Numbered from the stretch's first letter, positions 44,161-52,477 are shown. The stretch is 64,000 nt of DNA from Mucilaginibacter sp. JRF (GCF_015223065.1 NZ_JADFBY010000009.1:124001-188000), one strand, 5' to 3'. Made by a program: numbers and translations. The notes: generated from the sequence alone by a model not told the origin.

Positions 44161-44673
44161 TCATTATCAGGTTCATGGCAGGTGGCGTTTGATACGCAAT
44201 GGGGAGGGCCTGCGAATACCCGGTTCCCATCATTGATCAGCTGGACAGAAAGCGGCGAAGAAGGCATAAAGTATTACTCGGGCACGGCAAAGTATAGCAA
44301 GAGCTTTAAATTAAGCGGGAAGATGATATCATCAATTAAAAGACCGGGGAAAGGAGGACGGTTATTCATCGACCTTGGCGATGTGAAAAATGTTGCAGAA
44401 GTAAAGCTGAACGGCAAAAAACTTGGAGTGTTGTGGTGCGCGCCCTGGCGTGTTGATGCTACCGATGCAATTAAAGCGGGTAACAATGTTTTGGAAATAG
44501 CGGTTACCAACCTTTGGGCTAACCGTGTAGTGCACGACCTGAGCTTGCCCCCGGCCAGGCGACTAACCAAAACGCACGAAAGTTTCCGGTTCGATATGTT
44601 AAACGTAAACACCCCTATATTACCGTCCGGATTGTTGGGGTCGGTTACATTGCAGTCGGCACAAACCCATTAA
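44158..44673 (+). CDS. C-terminal jelly-roll domain of the GH106-like rhamnosidase
   Basis: A 171-residue frame from the ATG at 44158 (TAATG overlap; a TTG at 44146 is an alternative). It carries the conserved end of GH106 proteins: LSGSWQVAFDTQWGGP, GIKYYSGTAKYSKSF, LFIDLGDVKNVAEVKLNGKKLGVLWCAPWRVDAT, NVLEIAVTNLWANRV, and PSGLLGSVTL. It has no signal peptide, so it cannot be a free exported protein as encoded. It is best regarded as the end of the upstream gene after a frameshift. Confidence 0.65.
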   Translation: MSLSGSWQVAFDTQWGGPANTRFPSLISWTESGEEGIKYYSGTAKYSKSFKLSGKMISSIKRPGKGGRLFIDLGDVKNVAEVKLNGKKLGVLWCAPWRVDATDAIKAGNNVLEIAVTNLWANRVVHDLSLPPARRLTKTHESFRFDMLNVNTPILPSGLLGSVTLQSAQTH

Positions 44674-44766
44674 TGGGCTGCGTTTTCAATATAACAGCAT
44701 CTAAAGTTTAACAAAACCATATTTGTGAAACAAAAATACTATGATGTCCTGCGTCTATAAATACTT

Positions 44767-44859
44767 ATGAGAACCGCTGTAGCGATACTGTTAACAACAG
44801 GCATAATAAGTTTCATGATGTTATATTTTATTGTTTTTTTATTTCACAAATCTCTGTAA
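44767..44859 (+). CDS. Candidate 30-residue single-membrane-helix peptide
   Basis: ATG to TAA gives a peptide of 30 residues beginning MRTAVAILLTTGIISF and continuing MMLYFIVFLFHKSL: one hydrophobic helix with a charged N-terminus and a basic C-terminal tail. That is the size and shape of small membrane peptides such as KdpF, though no kdp gene is near. There is no clear ribosome site or promoter, so it may be chance. Confidence 0.25.
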   Translation: MRTAVAILLTTGIISFMMLYFIVFLFHKSL

Positions 44860-44901
44860 GTAACGCTTTCCGGGTTTATCAAAAGCAAAAGTTCGTTTAC
44901 T

Positions 44902-44914
44902 AATTTCAAAGATG
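44902..44914 (+). repeat. Copy 3 (13-bp core) of the shared AATTTCAAAGATG element
   Basis: AATTTCAAAGATG is identical to the core of the two 19-bp elements at 45964-45982 and 48529-48547, in the same orientation. It is downstream of the SDR gene rather than upstream of a gene. Confidence 0.45.
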
Positions 44915-44964
44915 GATCATCGATATTTTGCAGGCTTTACAGAATATATACCTAACCGAGAAAA

Positions 44965-44988
44965 GCCGGTATCACAAAAGATACCGGC
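44965..44988 (-). terminator. Terminator of the minus-strand SDR gene
   Basis: A 9-bp perfect stem (GCCGGTATC, 44965-44973, with GATACCGGC, 44980-44988) around loop ACAAAA, followed on the minus strand by TTTT. It lies 35 bp past the SDR stop at 45023. Confidence 0.8.
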
Positions 44989-45022
44989 CTCAATAATTCT
45001 GCTACTTGTTTTTTCAGAAATA

Positions 45023-45889
45023 TTATAGCGCCAAAGCTTTGGCAGCTACATCATCATGGTCGGTACCGGTTATGGTATCGTACCAGTTGGTTATATCCTG
45101 TTCAAAGGCGGCTGTTTTATCGCGAAAGCGTTTCAGGGTATCATTACCCAGAGGTAAATGTATTGGCGGGTTTTCTGACGCGGCCAGTTTCACAAAGGCA
45201 GCGGCCAGCTTTTTAGGGTCGCCGGGTTGCTGATTATTCGCTTTGGCGGCAAAATCGCGCATGGCGCCTACAGTACCGGCATAATCGGTAATAATTTGTT
45301 TGCTGCTAATGAGTGAGGTTTCATCCAAAAAGTTAGTGCGGAAAAAGCCCGGAGCAACCACGGTGGCATGTATACCCAGCGGGGCAAGCTCCATCGCCAG
45401 GCCTTCGGTTATACCTTCAATAGCGAATTTGGTTGAACCATATAATCCCCAGCCAATGTAGGCACCCAGGCCGCCAACTGATGAAATATTGATAACGTGG
45501 CCTGAACGTTGTTTACGCATTTGCGGCAGCACCGACCTGATCACGTTAAGTGTTCCGAATACGTTAACTTCGTAGTTCTGTTTAACTTCTTCGTCGGTAG
45601 CTTCTTCAATGCCTGCAAGTAAACCATAGCCTGCATTATTAACCAATACATCAACGCTGCCGAAATGGGCAATGCTTGCCTGAACGGCCTGGTTAACCTG
45701 TTGCTGGTTGGTAACATCCATAGTTACTACAAACAAACCCGGGTTGTTGTTAAATTGAGCAGCCAGCTCGTTTGCCTTGCTGCGTACTGTTGCCACTACC
45801 TGATCACCTGATGCTAATACGGCCTTGGTGATATCTAATCCGAAACCTCTTGAGGCTCCGGTAATGAACCATGTTTTTGGAGTTTTCAT
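45023..45889 (-). CDS. Short-chain dehydrogenase/reductase (SDR)
   Basis: A 288-residue Rossmann oxidoreductase. The start at 45889 gives MKTPKTWFITGASRGFG; an upstream TTG would add nine residues. Cofactor loop TGASRGFG (10-17), DVTNQQQ after the second strand, NNAGYG and catalytic YGSTK are intact. The Arg in TGASRGFG suggests NADP preference. It resembles DltE/oxidoreductases of unknown substrate. A 19-bp element lies 75-93 bp upstream. The AraC-type gene next to it on the same strand is a candidate regulator. Confidence 0.87.
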   Translation of the reverse strand: MKTPKTWFITGASRGFGLDITKAVLASGDQVVATVRSKANELAAQFNNNPGLFVVTMDVTNQQQVNQAVQASIAHFGSVDVLVNNAGYGLLAGIEEATDEEVKQNYEVNVFGTLNVIRSVLPQMRKQRSGHVINISSVGGLGAYIGWGLYGSTKFAIEGITEGLAMELAPLGIHATVVAPGFFRTNFLDETSLISSKQIITDYAGTVGAMRDFAAKANNQQPGDPKKLAAAFVKLAASENPPIHLPLGNDTLKRFRDKTAAFEQDITNWYDTITGTDHDDVAAKALAL

Positions 45890-45963
45890 TTTCTTATTTG
45901 TTTTTTGATACACCAAATTTCCGAAGAATAACAGGGCGGCTTTATAGTAATAACAAAGGGTTA

Positions 45964-45982
45964 ATTATGAATTTCAAAGATG
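45964..45982 (+). repeat. Copy 1 of a 19-bp shared element upstream of the SDR gene
   Basis: ATTATGAATTTCAAAGATG is identical to 48529-48547, which lies upstream of a GlcG/HbpS-like gene at a similar distance (75 and 85 bp from the respective start codons). On the minus strand both read CATCTTTGAAATTC, close to the TAnnTTTG promoter box. Confidence 0.6.
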
Positions 45983-46033
45983 CATCGCAATTAATTATGC
46001 AGTTATAATTGCACATGGTTATCAAACAACAAA

Positions 46034-46063
46034 AATCCCCTCGCTTTAATAAATGAGGGGATT
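46034..46063 (-). terminator. Terminator of the AraC-type gene
   Basis: AATCCCCTC (46034-46042) pairs with GAGGGGATT (46055-46063), a 9-bp GC-rich stem with T's following on the minus strand (complement of the A-run 46031-46035). It is 22 bp past the gene end at 46085. Confidence 0.8.
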
Positions 46064-46084
46064 AATATTTTTGCCCTTTAACCA

Positions 46085-46999
46085 TCAGGGATTCCTCCTG
46101 AAAACGGCAGGGGTTACCCCGGTATTTTTTTTAAAGAACAGGTTAAAGCTTGGCTGTTCGGCAAAACCAATACTGTAGCTAATGTCATTTAGGCTCCAAT
46201 CCGTTTGTAATAGCAGGGCCTTGGCTTCGTCAAGTATCCGGTTGCGGATGTGGGTACTGGCATTTTGTCCGGTATGTTTTTTCAGCAGCGCATTTAAATA
46301 GTTGGGGTGCATATGCAAGCTATCGGCAAACTCCTTAGCAGTTTTTATGCGGATAGGCGTGCTGTAATTAATACCCGATGTTTCCTTTTCCAGCAAGTCA
46401 AAAAAATGATGAATGTGCGAGTAATCGTCCGTTACCTCATCCGGTTTAGGGAAACGTGCCACTTTCATGCTCTCAACCATCATTAGTTGAAGCAATGCCT
46501 GCATGGCGTCCTCTTTGTAATCGCTACCGGCAACTTCCTCATCATGCATTTTTTCAAAGTATTGATCAATGCGGGGTATCTCGCTTTCGGTAAGCCTGAT
46601 CACACTTTTAGGTTTATCGGCAAACAAACAAAATTTATCTATCACGGCTTTTAACTGAAGGTGATGATTAACGAACGATTTTTTGAACATCACATAATAC
46701 CCGCCCGATTCTGTCGACAGGTTTTTCCATGAAATAATATCATTAGGATGAATGTACAATAGGGTGGGCTCCTCAATATAATAAGTATTGAGCCCCATGG
46801 TAAAAACGCCGGTACCTTTAGTGATCAGCAATATCTTATAAAATTCCCGCCGGTTAGGGGATAAGTAGTTTCGGCATTCGTGCTGCTGCCGGTTAAAAAC
46901 CCGTATGGTCCAATCCTCATAATACTCGCGAAACACGGGTATCATATCCGGCAGATCGCGTAGCGTGTCAATTATTTTGCTGTCTAATGTGGTTTTCAT
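46085..46999 (-). CDS. AraC-family transcriptional regulator
   Basis: A 304-residue protein (start ATG at 46999; a TTG upstream would add three residues). N-terminal cupin-like sensor half (RREFYKILLITKGTGVFTMGLNTYYIEEPTLLYIHPNDIISWK) and C-terminal double HTH (AKEFADSLHMHPNYLNALLKKHTGQNASTHIRNRILDEAKALL, then LNDISYSIGFAEQPSFNLFFKKNTGVTPAVFRR). It sits between two SDR genes on the same strand, each closed by its own terminator. The 19-bp element in front of the SDR and HbpS-like genes could be its operator. Confidence 0.9.
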   Translation of the reverse strand: MKTTLDSKIIDTLRDLPDMIPVFREYYEDWTIRVFNRQQHECRNYLSPNRREFYKILLITKGTGVFTMGLNTYYIEEPTLLYIHPNDIISWKNLSTESGGYYVMFKKSFVNHHLQLKAVIDKFCLFADKPKSVIRLTESEIPRIDQYFEKMHDEEVAGSDYKEDAMQALLQLMMVESMKVARFPKPDEVTDDYSHIHHFFDLLEKETSGINYSTPIRIKTAKEFADSLHMHPNYLNALLKKHTGQNASTHIRNRILDEAKALLLQTDWSLNDISYSIGFAEQPSFNLFFKKNTGVTPAVFRRNP

Positions 47000-47135
47000 A
47001 GGTAACAATACACGTTATAGTAAAAGCAATATATTAAGCAATATTGAAAAAGAGTGTAATGATCAGTCGCTAAAAATTAGATTTTCAATCCATTAGCTTA
47101 TGTAGATGTAGTGTTTAGCAGCGATAAATTTATAT

Positions 47136-47164
47136 AAAAAAAGCCGAAATTATCCGGCTTTTTT
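47136..47164 (-). terminator. Terminator of the HbpS-like/SDR unit
   Basis: A stem built from AAAAAAAGCCG (47136-47146) and CGGCTTTTTT (47155-47164) with a short AT-rich loop. On the minus strand it ends in a T-run. It lies 20 bp past the SDR stop at 47184. Confidence 0.85.
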
Positions 47165-47183
47165 AGTTGGTAAGTGGTAATAC

Positions 47184-47996
47184 TTATATGGTGTTTTCCC
47201 AGGCTTTTAATTGATGATCTTTCAGCATATCCTCAACAAATTTGGGCACCACGTTGCGGAACTTGCCGGTGTCTGATGGTACTATCTGTATCATGGCATC
47301 TATCATTTCCTGTGGATCAAGGCGGCCTTCGGGAGTACCTAAAAGCGAATCGAAATTGGCCTTCATGTCGGCATGTTTGGTAAAGTTCACATCATCATCC
47401 AGCCAGCGGAAGGCATTTTCGGCCATGGTTTCGTTATAGCCGGTAAGGTACGCGCCGGGGTTAACGGTTTGTATCTTGATGTTGTATGGTTTTAACTCAT
47501 CGGCAAGGGCTTCGGCCACGGCCTCAAGCGCGTGTTTAGTTGATACATAAATGCCATAGCCCGATGGGGTGAACAAACCGCCCATTGATGAGGTGAAAAC
47601 AATTTTACCCGCTTTGCCTGCTTTTATCCATTTACTGATGAATTGTTGCGATAATTCAAGCGGAGCGAAAACATTGGTTTCGTAATTTTTACGAACCAGA
47701 TCAAGCGGAATTTCAAATACCGGGCCGCTCTCACCAATGCCGGCGTTGCTGAACAGTACATCGATATCGTACTTCAGGGCAACCTTTACGTCGTACTTAT
47801 CAAGTATATCCAGTTTAATCACTTCAATGTTGTTTTGCAAACCAAGTGCTTCAACCTTTTTGCGCATCTCGGTTACCTGTGGCAATATTTGTACACCGGC
47901 AATAATTTTATGGCCTAACTGACCCAAACCAAATGCTGCGCCTTCACCAAAACCAGAGCCTGCTCCGGTAATTAAAATTGTTTTTGTAGTTGACAT
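47184..47996 (-). CDS. Short-chain dehydrogenase/reductase (SDR)
   Basis: A 270-residue SDR with cofactor loop TGAGSGFG (10-17), KLDILDKYDV, NAGIGESGPV and catalytic YVSTK. The segment RKNYETNVFAPLELSQQF is classic. It is distinct from the SDR at 45023: the two differ in the cofactor loop and in most of the sequence. It follows the HbpS-like gene by 55 bp on the same strand and should be co-transcribed with it. Substrate unknown. Confidence 0.87.
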   Translation of the reverse strand: MSTTKTILITGAGSGFGEGAAFGLGQLGHKIIAGVQILPQVTEMRKKVEALGLQNNIEVIKLDILDKYDVKVALKYDIDVLFSNAGIGESGPVFEIPLDLVRKNYETNVFAPLELSQQFISKWIKAGKAGKIVFTSSMGGLFTPSGYGIYVSTKHALEAVAEALADELKPYNIKIQTVNPGAYLTGYNETMAENAFRWLDDDVNFTKHADMKANFDSLLGTPEGRLDPQEMIDAMIQIVPSDTGKFRNVVPKFVEDMLKDHQLKAWENTI

Positions 47997-48051
47997 GATG
48001 TTTAAGTTTTATTGATGTGTATGAATGATTTAATTAGTTGAGTAGGTGGGA

Positions 48052-48444
48052 TTATAATTTGCTGCCCGCGGCGGCTATCTCAAAATCCTGATCGGGGCTA
48101 CCGCCTGATACGCCTATGTAGGCAATGATCTCATTATTAGAAGTAACAGGCATTCCACCTTTAAAGGCCACCAGGCCTCCGCTGGTGTTTTGTAAGCCAT
48201 AGGCTTTGTTTGCCGGATCAAGGAATTCGCCCACCGCTTCAGAGTTCATACGGAACAGCATAGCGGTTTTTGCCTTGCCCATGGCTACATCTATTGATCC
48301 TAAAAAGGCATCATCCATACGTTGGAATGCTTTGAGATAACCGGCCTTATCGAGTATGGTAATGTTGGCATTAACGCCAATAGCCCGGGCCTTATTGGTT
48401 GCCATTTCAATGGCTTGTTGTGCTTGTAATTGTGTGGCTTCCAT
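48052..48444 (-). CDS. GlcG/HbpS-family heme-binding-like protein
   Basis: The open frame extends to 48594, but the first 50 codons have no family character and include the 19-bp element; ATG at 48444 gives 130 residues, the usual length. The sequence MATNKARAIGVNANITILDKAGYLKAFQRMDDAFLGSIDVAMGKAKTA and GGLVAFKGGMPVTSNNEIIAYIGVSGG is the GlcG/HbpS (DUF336) pattern. Members bind heme or small ligands and often sit beside oxidoreductases; here the SDR follows in the same unit. No signal peptide is seen, so cytosolic. Confidence 0.85.
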   Translation of the reverse strand: MEATQLQAQQAIEMATNKARAIGVNANITILDKAGYLKAFQRMDDAFLGSIDVAMGKAKTAMLFRMNSEAVGEFLDPANKAYGLQNTSGGLVAFKGGMPVTSNNEIIAYIGVSGGSPDQDFEIAAAGSKL

Positions 48445-48528
48445 TTTGGTTTGCTTTAAATGATGTTGTTTTATAAAGCAAATGTGGCCAGAATGGAGAG
48501 GCTGTTTTATATGAATAGCACAGCTTTC

Positions 48529-48547
48529 ATTATGAATTTCAAAGATG
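48529..48547 (+). repeat. Copy 2 of the 19-bp shared element upstream of the HbpS-like gene
   Basis: ATTATGAATTTCAAAGATG, identical to 45964-45982 and with its 13-bp core also at 44902-44914. It is 85 bp upstream of the ATG at 48444, matching the distance to the SDR start for the other copy. Confidence 0.6.
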
Positions 48548-48665
48548 TAGTAATAATTGTTATGTGCTAAAACAAAGTTTAAGAGCGTTACCAATAGAAC
48601 TATGTAAGCTTTTTTTTTATTTAATATCCTGACATCCAGATAACACTATTTTTTTGATGAGTGCT

Positions 48666-48673
48666 TATCTTTG
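48666..48673 (+). promoter_or_regulatory. rpoD promoter -7 box (TATCTTTG)
   Basis: Exact fit to TAnnTTTG, with transcription expected near 48680 and the ATG at 48815. A -33 element is not clear; the preceding T-run may supply it. Confidence 0.65.
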
Positions 48674-48814
48674 CAGTGTTGAAAATTCCATAAATCACAT
48701 TCATCAGCACGCCGTAGCAATCCGCTACATTTCCTTATAACAGGAATCATTTTATTAACCGCGCATATTGAGGCTTCCGGAATTTTAACGATCACTTAAA
48801 AACAAATTTAATAT

Positions 48815-49675
48815 ATGAGGCAACTTAAAATTAGTGAGTCTATCACCAATCGTGAGAACGCGTCACTAAGTCAATACCTGGCGGATATCGCCAAAATACC
48901 TATGGTTACACCACAGGAGGAAGTAACACTAACACAAAAAATACGCGAAGGCGACCAGGCAGCGCTTGAGCGCCTTACTACCGCTAACCTGCGCTTTGTG
49001 GTATCGGTAGCTAAACAATACCAAAACTCAGGCCTTACGCTGGGCGACCTGATAAACGAAGGTAACGTAGGTTTGGTTAAGGCTGCCAAACGTTTTGATG
49101 AAACCAAGGGGTTTAAATTTATATCGTACGCTGTATGGTGGATACGTCAATCAATTATGGCAGCCATAGGCGAGCAATCACGTATGGTGCGTTTACCACT
49201 TAACCAGGTAGGCGATCTGTCTAAAATATCTAAGGCAGCATCAAGGTTAGAGCAAGTATATGAAAGACAACCTACTCCCGAAGAACTGGCCGAAGATCTG
49301 GAATCGACCGTTGAGAAGGTGACCCGTTCATTGGCCAGTTCAGCCAGGCACATGTCATACGATACGCCATTCTCCAGCGATGGTGATAATACACTGTTAG
49401 ATGTATTGCAAAGTGCCGAACCGGGAGCAGACAAGGAGATGATGAACGAATCGTTAAGTATTGAGGTAACTAACAGTCTGCGTATGCTCGATGCTAAAGA
49501 GCGTGATATATTGGAGCTGTTCTTCGGATTGAAGGATAACCAGGCACTAAGCCTGGAGGAGATAGGCGATAAATATCACCTTACCCGCGAACGTGTACGT
49601 CAAATAAAGGACAAAGCATTGCTTAGGTTACGTACAAGTGCACGCACCAATGGCTTAAAAACATATTTGAATTAA
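48815..49675 (+). CDS. rpoD: Primary RNA polymerase sigma factor (RpoD/SigA, Bacteroidota type)
   Basis: A 286-residue protein with regions 1.2-4 and no long N-terminal domain, the Bacteroidota form. Region 1.2: SLSQYLADIAKIPMVTPQEEV. Region 2: ANLRFVVSVAKQYQNSGLTLGDLINEGNVGLVKAAKRFDETKGFKFISYAVWWIRQSI. Region 4.2: LSLEEIGDKYHLTRERVRQIKDKALLRLR. All core and -10/-35 recognition helices are intact. It should recognise the TAnnTTTG boxes listed here. A long terminator hairpin follows. Confidence 0.95.
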   Translation: MRQLKISESITNRENASLSQYLADIAKIPMVTPQEEVTLTQKIREGDQAALERLTTANLRFVVSVAKQYQNSGLTLGDLINEGNVGLVKAAKRFDETKGFKFISYAVWWIRQSIMAAIGEQSRMVRLPLNQVGDLSKISKAASRLEQVYERQPTPEELAEDLESTVEKVTRSLASSARHMSYDTPFSSDGDNTLLDVLQSAEPGADKEMMNESLSIEVTNSLRMLDAKERDILELFFGLKDNQALSLEEIGDKYHLTRERVRQIKDKALLRLRTSARTNGLKTYLN

Positions 49676-50065
49676 ATATTTAATGGTATTTCTTAAAGTG
49701 TGATGAATTGATAATTAAAGTATCAATCATTATATACAGGCATAACTTACGCAAAACGGCTTCCTGATTCAGGGAGCCGTTTTGCATTTTATATATATCG
49801 GTTTTATAGCCTAACTATAAAGCGCTTATAATAAGCATCTGATAATCGCTATCAGCAGCATAAATTAACAAATCAGCCCCGTTCCGGGCAACGTATTCAC
49901 AATTCGTTAATTTATAAATCCCTTTATCTTAATAAACAATGTTTAGTATTGCTTAACATTTCGCATGGAGCAAATCCATAATCAAGCTGATTTATTTAAT
50001 AGCTGTCCGGAATTCAATTATTGAGCAAGGGCAGATCGGATTTATAAAATTTTGAAACGATAATT
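49676..50065. other. 390-bp intergenic region between rpoD and the SusC-like operon
   Basis: Holds the rpoD terminator (49751-49785), a small 6-bp hairpin CTGATA/TATCAG (49839-49855) and then an AT-rich stretch that should contain the promoter of the SusC/SusD operon. No exact TAnnTTTG box is found upstream of 50066, so the operon may depend on an alternative sigma factor or an activator. Confidence 0.45.
49751..49785 (+). terminator. Rho-independent terminator of rpoD
   Basis: A long stem, GCAAAACGGCT (49751-49761) with AGCCGTTTTGC (49775-49785), extended inward by an imperfect CCTG/CAGG, then ATTTT. It is 75 bp after the rpoD stop. Confidence 0.85.
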
Positions 50066-52477
50066 ATGAAGTTGTTGCCAAAATTCATTTGGAAAACTGT
50101 GTTTCTTCTCCTCGTTTGCTTCGGGTGGACGATGAATGTGTATGCCCAGGATACACTTAAGGTAGATAGTGTCGTGTCATCAAATCGTGGCGGGGTCGAC
50201 AATATCCTGCTGGGTAATGTTGCCGGGCTCAGGGTAAAAAGCTGGTCGGGTACGCCGAGCGTACAGTCCACCTTAAACCTGCGTGGTTTAAGCCTTGACC
50301 CTACAGACCGATCAACCATGCCTTTAATATTGGTTGATGGCGTGCCGATGATCGCCAGCCCATCAGATGTAACAGGCATCAACCCGCTCAACTATTATTC
50401 GGCCGATCAGATCGAACGCATTGAGGTGATCAAGCAGATCGATCTGCTATCTGCCTATGGTGTGCAGGCGCCTAACGGAGCCATCAACATCATCATGAAG
50501 GAAGGTAAACAAGGAGCTATCCATGTTAATGGTAACGCTTTCGCGGGTGCCAACTTCTTGCCCAATATGGATCATGGTAAGGATGCCTTTTATGATTTTA
50601 ATACCATGGCCCGCCGCGATGTTTATGGCAACGGCGGTGTAGTGAACGAGCAAAATGTAATGGTTGACGGTGCCGGCGATTTTGGCTCGTACCTGTTCGG
50701 TTTATCAAACTATCAGGATAAAGGGTATATAAAAGACTCAGGTTTTAGCCGCCAGTCGTTATTCCTGAATGCTAAATATAATATCACCAAAAAGTTTTCG
50801 GCACACTTTTATAACAACCTGTCATTAGCCAACCGCAACGGGCGCTATGCAGGCGAATTTAGCCGAGAGCTGTTGCTGCCGGTAGTGAATGATGAGGGCT
50901 TTGTTATGGATAAGAACCGTAACGTAGGCCTGTTATCATTTATGGGTTTAACCTATCAGTTCAATCCGGCATTCAAGGCGGTTTCAACAGCGTCACTATC
51001 ATACGAGGCCGCAAGTCGCGATATGTACCTGCCATCTACGGTGTTAGATGGTGATATCTACGCATCAAGCGTGAGCGCGAAAAGGCAGCTTATCTCTCTT
51101 AAAACATACGTTAACTACATCCACAAATTTTCGGACGCGCTGAAGATGGATATGAGCATTGGTAACGAAATTCGTACTAATGACGACAGGATAACCTCAG
51201 TAAATGGTAGCCGTAGCCTGGAAAACGGTGGCTCAAACTACGTAAAGGTAGTAACAGGTTATAACGCCACACAAACCAACGCCTACTCTGACCACGAGAT
51301 CGAAAAAATAGTATCGTTTTACGGTACCTGGAAATGGAATTATAAGGAAGACCTGGACGTGAACATGGTTTTACGTACCGATGGCAGCTCATTCTACCAA
51401 AACAAATGGGCGCTTTACCCGGCCGTAGGTGTACACTATAATCTAAAGAATACACTGAATTTCCCGGTAAAGGTTAACGTAGCATACGGTAAAACAGGCA
51501 TACTAAGCAGACCTGAAGTTTACCGTGGCCAGATAGGCGGATACGGCGACTATTACGGCGGTAACGAGTTAGGCGTGGGTATACTTTATCCTGCCTTTCA
51601 GGATGCTAAAAGCGTAGGTGTGTACCAGTTTGATGCAGGTTTATCATTCGCTGTTAACCCGGCATTAAACTTCTCGGTAAACTACTTCAATAAAATTTAT
51701 AAGGATTTTACTTATCAGCGCTACCTGCCCAACATCAGCGGTATTGATTATGAGTACGAAACAGGCGGTTCGCTTGGCCTGGCTGGTGTAGAGTTTAACC
51801 TGGATGGTAACTGGATACACACACGCAACTTTAGCTGGGCAACCAACGTGAACCTGGCAGTTTACAAAAACAAGGTAAGAGAATTACCCAATGATATTGG
51901 CAATACCAGCCTGGCTTACCTAAGTGCGCTTACCAAAGGCGATGCGGTAACATCATTGGTAGCTTACGAGGGTACGCAGCAAAAAGTAATAGGCAATAGC
52001 GAAGCCAAAGGCTTTGGCGGTGTAAGCAACACACTGCGCTACAAAAATATATCGGCCAGCATGACGGTGAGCTACGCATGGGGTGCCGATGTAGCTGCCG
52101 AATCATTCACCAGCACTTATTATGCCGATCAGGTAAATAATGTGTTCCCGCTAAAAAGTGCCGAAACGCCTTACTATACTACCAGCACTGACGCTACCGG
52201 TCGAACCATTTATCAGGGTATCAGCAACATTGAGAAAGGAAGCTTTATCAGGCTGAACAAGGCCGCTATTACCTACCATTTTGGTACGCTGTTAAAAAAG
52301 GCCGCTTCAATTAACGATATGCAGCTGTTTGTGCGTGGCGATAACCTGATCACGCTTTCAAAATACAGCGGTATCAATCCCGAAGAAAATATTACAGGTG
52401 TTCGCAGGCGCGATCTGATCTACACGGGCACTCCGCTGCCATCTTCAATTGTGCTGGGCTTAAAACTGGTTCTTTAA
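50066..52477 (+). CDS. Short SusC-like TonB-dependent receptor lacking the N-terminal domain
   Basis: An 803-residue outer membrane protein: signal peptide (about 1-28, MNVYAQ), then almost directly a TonB-plug domain (LGNVAGLRVKSWSGTP, TLNLRGLSL, MPLILVDGVPM, RIEVIKQIDLLSAYGVQAPNGAINIIM) and a barrel. The usual N-terminal carboxypeptidase-regulatory-like domain and the VVVxGYG-type TonB box are absent. About 200 residues shorter than the full SusC at 53803. It starts the operon and is followed by a SusD-like lipoprotein. It may work with the next pair or import a different ligand; energy coupling through TonB is uncertain without the box. Confidence 0.85.
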   Translation: MKLLPKFIWKTVFLLLVCFGWTMNVYAQDTLKVDSVVSSNRGGVDNILLGNVAGLRVKSWSGTPSVQSTLNLRGLSLDPTDRSTMPLILVDGVPMIASPSDVTGINPLNYYSADQIERIEVIKQIDLLSAYGVQAPNGAINIIMKEGKQGAIHVNGNAFAGANFLPNMDHGKDAFYDFNTMARRDVYGNGGVVNEQNVMVDGAGDFGSYLFGLSNYQDKGYIKDSGFSRQSLFLNAKYNITKKFSAHFYNNLSLANRNGRYAGEFSRELLLPVVNDEGFVMDKNRNVGLLSFMGLTYQFNPAFKAVSTASLSYEAASRDMYLPSTVLDGDIYASSVSAKRQLISLKTYVNYIHKFSDALKMDMSIGNEIRTNDDRITSVNGSRSLENGGSNYVKVVTGYNATQTNAYSDHEIEKIVSFYGTWKWNYKEDLDVNMVLRTDGSSFYQNKWALYPAVGVHYNLKNTLNFPVKVNVAYGKTGILSRPEVYRGQIGGYGDYYGGNELGVGILYPAFQDAKSVGVYQFDAGLSFAVNPALNFSVNYFNKIYKDFTYQRYLPNISGIDYEYETGGSLGLAGVEFNLDGNWIHTRNFSWATNVNLAVYKNKVRELPNDIGNTSLAYLSALTKGDAVTSLVAYEGTQQKVIGNSEAKGFGGVSNTLRYKNISASMTVSYAWGADVAAESFTSTYYADQVNNVFPLKSAETPYYTTSTDATGRTIYQGISNIEKGSFIRLNKAAITYHFGTLLKKAASINDMQLFVRGDNLITLSKYSGINPEENITGVRRRDLIYTGTPLPSSIVLGLKLVL

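Larger units (their letters stand above)
44674..45022. other. 349-bp intergenic region after the GH106-like gene
   Basis: This AT-rich stretch holds a candidate 30-codon frame (44767-44859), a 10-bp inverted repeat (44721-44730 with 44842-44851) flanking it, one copy of the AATTTCAAAGATG element (44902-44914) and the terminator of the minus-strand SDR (44965-44988). Nothing else is recognised. Confidence 0.5.
48445..48814. promoter_or_regulatory. 370-bp divergent region: HbpS-like promoter side and rpoD promoter with long leader
   Basis: The minus-strand side holds copy 2 of the 19-bp element. The plus-strand side has TATCTTTG (48666-48673), an exact TAnnTTTG box, giving an rpoD transcript with a leader of about 135 nucleotides. 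Two small hairpins lie in that leader: GTAGC/GCTAC (48714-48728) and TTCCT/AGGAA (48731-48746). Their role, if any, is unknown. Confidence 0.6.

Noticed and set aside
48445..48594. N-terminal extension of the HbpS-like gene
   Set aside because: The first 50 codons carry no family pattern and overlap the shared 19-bp element; the ATG at 48444 gives normal length.
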